DNA from: Gremmenia infestans
Lineage: Eukaryota > Ascomycota > Leotiomycetes > Helotiales > Hamatocanthoscyphaceae
Direction of reading: 5' to 3'
Assembly: GCA_032629725.1 (NCBI GenBank)
Contig: JAFEVB010000001.1
Location: 124,001-188,000, forward strand
DNA length: 64,000 bases
Part shown: one piece after another, positions 57,805 through 64,000 of the stretch
How the letters are laid out: each line of letters begins with the position of its first letter
Numbering within the stretch: position 1 is the stretch's first letter
The notes under the pieces: model-generated
The model's input: only the letters and a program-made list of their open reading frames with translations
The model's database searches: none
What the model was told of the DNA's origin: nothing
Translations under genes and position numbers: made by a program

Positions 57805-58868
57805 CTACAAAGAGAGCTTGCTAAATTCAGCCTGAGTAAAATCCCAGAGTTTCTTCCCCAGCTCTAAATCTTGAGCATACTCGGATGTAGTAGCTTCTTG
57901 CCCAACTGGATTATAATATTGCCCAGATTTTGCTTCCTTAGCTGTAGCAGCCCAAAGCTGATTGAGGGTTCCCTGATGAACGTCAAGCGTAATAAATTTC
58001 GTCCACTGTTGACATAGTGCGTCAGCATATATGTTCTGGAAGAAGTCGGTGCAATTGACCGTCGCTGACCTTTAAAAAAGTGACAATTGGAGCAACAAGT
58101 GGGTAAGAAGCGTTCAGCCCTCGACTTAGGCCAGTGTTCACACTACCCGGATGGAGGGAAATACAACGTATGTCGGGATACCGACGAGCAAGCTCATTTG
58201 AATACAAGATGTTCGCGAGTTTTGACTGGCCGTACAGTTCCCGTATTGACAGATTCCTTTGTTCAGAGTGCACATTTCCCAAGTCCAAACCTCCATCGGG
58301 AGCCCATTTGTGACCAGAGGAACTGAGCGTGATGATACGCACATCGGCTCCTGGTTGCTCCTTGGCCGTGGCCTGTAGTTTTGGGAGCAGAAGTTTGGTA
58401 AGAAGAGCATGGCCTATGTGGTTTGTGCCGAATTGGATCTCAAAACCATCCATCGTGGTATTGGGCGGGGTCATCATAATGCCCGCGTTGTTGATGAGGA
58501 TATCGAGACAGTCAACACTAGCATTCACAAGCTTTCCAGCCTTGCTGATTGATGCGTAAGATGACAGGTCTAGTTGCAAGAAAGTGATCTTTGCTCCAGG
58601 TACGATAGCCTTTACTTCTTCGACTGCTGTTTGACCCTTCTCTGCGGACCTTGCCGCAAGGAATATCTGACTTGGGTTGTGCTTCGCCAGCTGAAGCACT
58701 GATTCTTTTCCAAGACCAGAATTTCCTATTTTTGATTTCTTATCAGCAATGGTTTTTTCGATGAGATCTTTTGATTTTACCTCCAGTAACTAAAATGACT
58801 TTTCCCGAGAGATCAGGGATATCGTTCTCAGGCCGGAACCCATTATCAACAAAGCCTAAAAATTGCAT
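57805..58868 (-). CDS. Retinol-dehydrogenase-like SDR
   Basis: A 314-residue short-chain dehydrogenase. Exons are 58868-58781, 58725-58070 and 58005-57805. The first junction rebuilds the cofactor motif TGGNSGLGKES. The second intron (58006-58069) has a GTCAGC donor and TGCTGACGC branch point and joins to WTKFITLDVHQGTLNQLWAA. Motifs: FLAARSAEKG, DILINNAGIM, the Ser segment IITLSSSGH, and the Tyr-x3-Lys motif YGQSKLANILYSNELARRYP, followed by CISLHPGSVNTGL. This order is typical of the fungal WW-domain-oxidoreductase/retinol-dehydrogenase-like SDRs. The start MQFLGFVDNG was chosen because residues upstream are not family-like. The substrate is unknown. Confidence 0.9.
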
Positions 58869-59256
58869 CTCAATTTGTCTTTGCGTGGTAAGTCGAGTCT
58901 TTGTTTTCCGATAACGTTCTAAATTGGAGGCACTTCCTGTGTTTATTGATGCTGAGCTTGCTATTATCCAGATGACCTGATTTCCATCAGCCGACACGAT
59001 AATATGGTGTGTTTCCCCGCACGTTGATAACGTTTCGGCCCCCTGTCTCATAGTAGCTCTTTGCATGTTTCAAAGTTCTTAGGGCACCTTGTTCTAGCAC
59101 ACAAGCAACGCTCAGCTATGAATTTCATTCTTTTCGATAAACGGGATATGATTTGAACGACGAGCTTCATTAATTGATTGGTAAATATTTTTCTCCTCAA
59201 TCCCCTCTTTTTATTTCAGCCTTCAGCTCTAGCTCGCTCCTCTACACTACGTATCT
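58869..59256. other. Intergenic stretch
   Basis: About 390 bp between two minus-strand genes. An in-frame N-terminal extension of the SDR (to 59066) is open but low in conservation-like features. Nothing else was seen. Confidence 0.45.
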
Positions 59257-59922
59257 TTACCACGCAGTACCATGTGTTTCGTACTCCTGCTTTACGCTCT
59301 CATCCGAAGCAAAGTGATTACCCTTGCCATTGCCGCACCTGTATCCGCCCTCCACTCTAGCAAATGCGTACCCATTCTTGCATCGTCCAACACTTGCAAC
59401 AACTTCGGCCAAAATATCATTCTCCACCTTCTGCCCAACTGTATAAGATGATGGGGGTTGAGTCTTTGGGTCAGGCGGTTCCGGTGTGAGTTCCGGCTCT
59501 AGTTCAACAACTTGAGCTACTGCTTCTTCGACCGGAGCAGGCGGTGCTGCTTCCTCATCTGGATCCCCTCGAATCGCTGGCGGAATTTCCTGCTCAGCGG
59601 GAGGGGGGAGAGGAGAAGGAAGCTCCGGTTTCAGCTTTGTCGTAAGCCTCACCACAAAATTATTCATTATCTGCTGCGCCGTTTCCAATGCCATCTCACG
59701 CAGTACCAGGTTAAGTTCGTAAGGCTGCACCTCGGACAGAGGCTCTACCGATAGAGCGCGTTCGATTTCCTGCCGTTGAGCGGACTGTTGGAGGGTTCCT
59801 AGGCCAGTGGCAAGGAGTAGCGAGAATCTGTCCAGGAGGCTGCTGGACGTGGACATGGGCGTGATGATGTGGGGGCCCACGGGGACTTGGATGTTGAAGG
59901 TGTGGTAGTTGGCGGCGTCCAT
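59257..59922 (-). CDS. Orphan protein with Pro/Glu-rich linker and Cys-containing end
   Basis: A 221-residue single-exon protein with A at -3 of the ATG. Residues 1-95 are mixed helical (VQPYELNLVLREMALETAQQ). Residues about 100-150 are a Pro/Glu/Ala-rich spacer, and the C-terminal 55 residues form a compact-looking unit with two Cys (VGRCKNGYAFARVEGGYRCG) and several Gly and aromatic residues. There is no signal peptide or membrane span. I do not recognise the family. It might be lineage-restricted. Confidence 0.65.
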   Translation of the reverse strand: MDAANYHTFNIQVPVGPHIITPMSTSSSLLDRFSLLLATGLGTLQQSAQRQEIERALSVEPLSEVQPYELNLVLREMALETAQQIMNNFVVRLTTKLKPELPSPLPPPAEQEIPPAIRGDPDEEAAPPAPVEEAVAQVVELEPELTPEPPDPKTQPPSSYTVGQKVENDILAEVVASVGRCKNGYAFARVEGGYRCGNGKGNHFASDESVKQEYETHGTAW

Positions 59923-60579
59923 GATGGATTAGGCTTTGAGAACGAGTAAAAGGGGCGTTGAAAAGATGAGATTGGCCGCTGGATATAGTTGCTCTGAAGG
60001 ACAAGTTACTTTACAAGTTATATTCAGGTGAGCTGTGAAGAGGTGCCGTATTGCAAGGAGAGTTGCCCTTAGATATACTCGAGCGAGAGTAGATCACAAC
60101 TCTCCGTGGTCAAAACAGACTTACTCAATATCGGTTCTAAGAATGCAGGCACTTTATTATTACCTCAAAAGATAAACTTGGTTTGTCGATCAATATTGAT
60201 TTTCCACGCTCTACATTCTGAACTTCGTAATCCGAACTTGCATTCTGTTATCAATAAGTCTACTAAAGATCGGTATTCAATTTCTGTATTTTTCAGTAGT
60301 AATCGGGATTACGTTGTTGAATGCCAGCCAAATTGTATAGAGAAAGGACAGGAGCTGAAGTATCCTCCAGTTATAGTATAAAAAGCCGTGAGCAAAAGTT
60401 ATAGGGAAAGTTATGAAGCGGCGGAGCAATTTGAGAGGAAAGCCAAGCTAGCGGCACTAGCGGCACTAACGGCTAAGACTGTTGCAGTTTAGTTCCATTT
60501 TGTTCTTGTTATTTTCTGAGATTGGAATATGATAAGGTGGAAAAGCGAGAAGTTTCATTAAGGAACATAATAAGAACTT
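59923..60579. other. Intergenic, AT-rich
   Basis: About 660 bp. A short open run ending in a TAG at about 60490-60492 (reading ...EAAEQFERKAKLAALAALTAKT) lacks an ATG and could be a decayed coding fragment. No family can be named. Confidence 0.35.
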
Positions 60580-62288
60580 CTATTTATTATTTGCTCTATC
60601 CCTTATTTTATATAAAAATTGAGGAATATCTTCCCATTTTACATTTGGTAAAATCTTTCCGAACGGGAATCCTCTCTTATCTAGTTCCTTAAACACATCT
60701 CTACACCATCTCTCCTCTCTATCTTCTCCGAGCTCCGAAAAGGCATGCATGGCAATTCGTAAAGAGAAGAATGCATTTTGAGGACCCATGGTTTGTGTTT
60801 TTGGAGATAGTAGGTAGGGGATAGATCGTGCAATGAGCATCGCTGTTGTGTGTGTTTCAGACTGAAGATGGACTTGGGGACATTGATGTAAAGAAGTTGA
60901 AGGAGATGGTATAGAAGCAAGGGTGTTGTAGATTAAAAGAAGAGCTGCCCAGTAGAAGAGATGCATACGTGCGGTTTCGAAGCTTGGAAAGTTAAGGGAT
61001 GAGTCGGTCAATGGCCGTAAGTCGGATAGCGTCGCGGAGGCGATTGTCCTTGGTGATGTCTCGGAACGTAGTGGCATGGTTGATGAGTCCACAAGGTTAA
61101 TATACCAAGTACGAAGCTGACGTTCGATAGCCCAACATCTCTCACGTAGAGATTCCATCTCCGTCAGCGAGGATAGTATCGCATCCATTGAGATAGCAAG
61201 TTCTGTTCGTTCAATAAGACCAGGCATGCGAGCCATAATGTCGAGAAGGTGGTGGAAGTCAGATTTTGGAAAACTTTGCCATGGGACAGTCAGCCATTCC
61301 TCATCTCCAAGGTAGCTTGATCTTCGTGTTGCCAAAGCATAAATAATCTATAATCAATCAGACGAGTTCAGAGAAGGACCAAGGGAAATATACTCCTGTG
61401 GGCCTGAAACCGAGGAAAAGTCGGTGGCTCGATTCAGAGACATGCAGTTCAGGACCACGCAGTTGAAAGAGTTGAGAAATTCCGTTGACATGACTTATCC
61501 ATCCCCGCACATTCGAGCCAGATGTTTCGAGTACCTAGTCTGCATATCAGAATGTACAGCTCCAACGGAGTGAGATGGATGAAATATTTGACTAACCACA
61601 AAGACCAATAGTGTCATGCAGCTCGCGAGTGTTTGCTCTTCAAAAATAAGGTCATCGCTCGACAGTATCGCTTGGATCCCTTCTAACGCTTGTCCATAGA
61701 CAGCCATGCCCTCATTTTGCAGCTCCACGTTTTGATGCTTCCTTCCTAGTCGGACTAGGCTCAAGGCTGTTATTGCGAGGGGTAGGGAGGTATTGTTTCC
61801 GACATTACCACTATTCTGAACCGTTTGGAGCCAAGATACTGGGGGGTCCTGCTTAGCCTTTCCGCCTTGGGGGATGTAGTCAGATAAGAAGTGATCGAAG
61901 AGCTGAGATAAAGAGGTTGACACTCTTTCAGACTGCTCTAGGATTAACGATTTGGTTTTCACATTTCTCACCCCTTGCGTTGAATGGAGCTCGCTATGGT
62001 CATATTCGATGAAAGACGGTTCCGTGATAGGATTCAATGGTTGCTTCCTCGCAATTAAGGTACTGCGATCCAATGCACTTAAGTTCTTGAAGTGCCTGTT
62101 TCGTTGATATCCAGTACATTGTCGTTTAGATTTCGTACACTGGCCACAAGAGGGTCTTCCTTGATCACACTGCATCCAGGTTCCCATTTAATACCTTCCC
62201 CGGCGAAGCATTAGTGGTGTCTGCATACCTTGACTCTCCGTTTTCGACAAGTGTTGCATCCTTGTGATTTCCCAGCTACGCCTACCAT
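60580..62288 (-). CDS. Zn2Cys6 transcription factor (Fungal_trans_2-like)
   Basis: A 513-residue predicted nuclear regulator from four exons: 62288-62229, 62169-61597, 61534-61394 and 61347-60580. The 20-codon first exon holds CNTCRKRRVK. Splicing over 59 nt completes a binuclear cluster with cysteines at residues 11, 14, 21, 28, 31 and 38. A downstream segment rebuilt over two further junctions (RGWISHVNGISQLFQLRGPE, then RLFLGFRPT joined to GIIYALATRRSSYL) follows the Fungal_trans_2 pattern of sterol-uptake/UPC2-like and small-metabolism regulators. The remainder is helical, ending KIRDRANNK. Without splicing the cluster and middle would be lost. The target is unknown. The next gene upstream is a Ytp1-like membrane protein on the same strand. 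Confidence 0.87.
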
Positions 62289-62677
62289 GTTTACATTGCT
62301 ACGAGTCTCGTGATGATTGTGAGAGAATATGGCAGCTGTCGAAAGATATTACCTTTCTGAGTGATGACAGGAGGAAGATGTTGAGATCGAAGTAGATATA
62401 TACACCGTTAGTCTTGCGTCCAAACTAGTCTCATTTAGGAGACATCTTGCGAATGTCTGCTTATGTACGCGTTGATCGTCCCCACACCTTTTAACGTAAC
62501 ACCAATCAAACGGACGCCAAGACATTGTCACCACGCGGCATTGTACTGTCACTTGATTGCTTTGGTCAAACCAGATCCGATATCACTTTAAAATTCCGTG
62601 TGTATAATACAGACGTAATTGAGCATTTCACTGGGTATGTGGACAACGAGAACACTGTCAAGATAAACTGCAGATAC
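62289..62677. other. Intergenic stretch
   Basis: Promoter of the Zn2Cys6 gene and 3' flank of the Ytp1-like gene. No gene or repeat was seen. Confidence 0.45.
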
Positions 62678-64000
62678 TCACTGAACCAGAATGACTCTGT
62701 GCCGCCACGTCTCCTCCCTCTTCTCCGCCCAACCCTTCACCACAAGAAGGAAAATGACCCACGCCATTAACATCGCCGTGATACCCATAGTAACAGTTGC
62801 AACGACCATCCCATTGACACCACTGTCAATCATAGATTGCACAGTGTCTCGGTTCTGTGACATCTCCACGTCAGATTGATTCTTGACTGGGGAGATTGCA
62901 AGAAGGGTGGATAATCTTACACTCGCCATAAGCATGAATCCCCCGCAGATGAAGCAAACCGAGCAAACGAGCTCGGACGGTGGACGTGATGGGTATATTG
63001 AGGTTGGTGGGGAAATTTGAAGGAGTAAATAACTGCAACATCGTGCTGCTGATGCGGAAATGAGAAGGTTTCCAAACTAAGTACATCAGCAAGAATCCTA
63101 ATCATAGTGGGGAAGTTACTTGTTTGTGCATCATAGTTGATTCCGTGCTCATCTGGTGATGTCCGCCAAGAATGATTCCTAGGAGGAAGATAATCATCGC
63201 TGGAATCGGGTTTATCGAGATCCCTAGTTGCGGTTGCAGATGTTTCGAGAATTCGCCATTAGGGGGTGGAGCTTTAGGATATGCCTTGACCAAACGACGA
63301 AGTGCCTTTGACTCAACCATTAACCCGCACTGGAAATAGTTTAGAATTTGTCCAACTGTTAGCTCGTTAGGGTCACCTACTAATCCGCCACCAATGAACA
63401 AAAGAGAGATAGCAACATGTTCAAAATCTTGGGAAACCCATGCTTCACCCCATGCGGAAAGATGCTCCAGAAATACGTTCGTAATCCCGTAGAAGAATAT
63501 GACAAAGCATTCAACCGTCTCCATTGACATCGAGGCAGTCCGCTTTGTCAGATTGGAAGGTTTGAGGTTCCAGGCCCATCCGAATTCAGCGAAACAGCCT
63601 ATCCAGCGACCGAGGGTAACAATTCCAATCCCAACGAAAACCCCCCCTTTGATGAAATGTGCTAATCCATTGAAAATATGTTTCTCGTGCTGTTTTGTAG
63701 GTATTAGTAAGTTGTCCAAGTATCTCGATCAACATACGCACGAATATCCCGGCCATTGTGACAATTCCGGTACAAATAGCGACAAAGCCAAGAATTGGCA
63801 GTCCTCGATCAACAATAACGTACCACAAGTCTAGGATGCGTACAAGTAGATTCGATCCGAAAACGTTGGCCCACCGCCGATTCCATGTCATAGGTTCTTC
63901 GTATCCGTTCTCGAGCCTTGCACTGTAATGTAAGTGGACATCGAATAGCGTCTCGGAGTCAGACTCGATAGAAGATTCCGATAGCTCGGGGTAAGGAGAG
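62678..64000 (-). CDS. Ytp1-like integral membrane protein (5' end off window)
   Basis: This is the C-terminal part (about 387 residues) of a multi-pass membrane protein of the Ytp1 family; the frame is open to the right edge. Exons: from beyond 64000 to 63742, 63689-63120, 63076-62921 and 62854-62678. The introns (52, 43 and 66 nt) keep phase; the 43-nt one is very short but has a TGCTGATG branch point. Signatures include NGLAHFIKGGVF, a hydrophobic series, SMETVECFVIFFYGITNVFL, HVAISLLFIGGGLVG, then HHQMSTESTMMHKQ joined to FGNLLISASAARCC and ELVCSVCFICGGFMLMAS. At least seven membrane spans are apparent. Yeast Ytp1 has no firm function; several His residues hint at metal binding, as in related cytochrome-b561-like folds, but that is inference. 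Confidence 0.85.

Noticed and set aside
1..64000. tRNA genes
   Set aside because: No segment with convincing A-box and B-box spacing and a cloverleaf was seen by eye; a tRNAscan run would be decisive.

Overview
The window is nuclear DNA of a filamentous ascomycete (Pezizomycotina). The evidence is short introns (about 43-240 nt, mostly near 50) with GTAAGT-like donors and CTAAC/CTGAC-like branch points, fungus-specific families (Zn2Cys6 regulators, 2EXR, AA9 LPMO, ApsB/Mto1, Ytp1-like, GT90) and intergenic DNA rich in microsatellites. A Leotiomycete-type fungus is my guess from the general look of the proteins; no rDNA or other decisive marker is present. I support 26 protein genes, most of which need splicing to read through. 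No tRNA, rRNA, CRISPR array or intact transposon was recognised.

Layout. 0.7-6.8 kb: a Zn2Cys6 regulator, a frameshifted zinc-less quinone oxidoreductase-type gene, and a mitochondrial DUF155 (RMND1/Mrx10-like) gene. The last shares a 221-bp divergent promoter with the 1267-residue HOPS subunit Vps41 (7.0-11.0 kb). 11.2-13.1 kb: a membrane-anchored putative hydrolase. 13.8-23.9 kb: an accessory-looking block with an EthD-like protein, three short-chain or NAD(P)-binding reductases, a saccharopine-reductase-like protein and a regulator with both a C2H2-like finger and a Zn2Cys6 cluster, interrupted by two TA-rich gene-poor stretches. 25.2-28.6 kb: a degenerate protein-kinase domain fused to a C-terminal vWA-like domain. 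29.9-38.1 kb: a GT90 glycosyltransferase, arginase (with a chain of upstream ORFs) and a four-TM protein. 38.8-39.4 kb: an 82-residue hydrophilic protein in three small exons. 41.8-46.4 kb: the microtubule-organising-centre coiled-coil protein ApsB/Mto1. 46.9-49.5 kb: a six-exon protein whose HExxH motif falls on an 18-nt micro-exon junction. 50.3-57.3 kb: a 2EXR protein, an AA9 LPMO, a small orphan and a coiled-coil protein. 57.8-64 kb: an SDR, an orphan, a Zn2Cys6 regulator and a Ytp1-like membrane protein running off the right edge.

Most of the window is ordinary fungal housekeeping and accessory genes. No complete new system is evident. The strongest leads are the pseudokinase-vWA fusion, the HExxH protein, the redox block with its own regulator, and the overlapping upstream ORFs before arginase.
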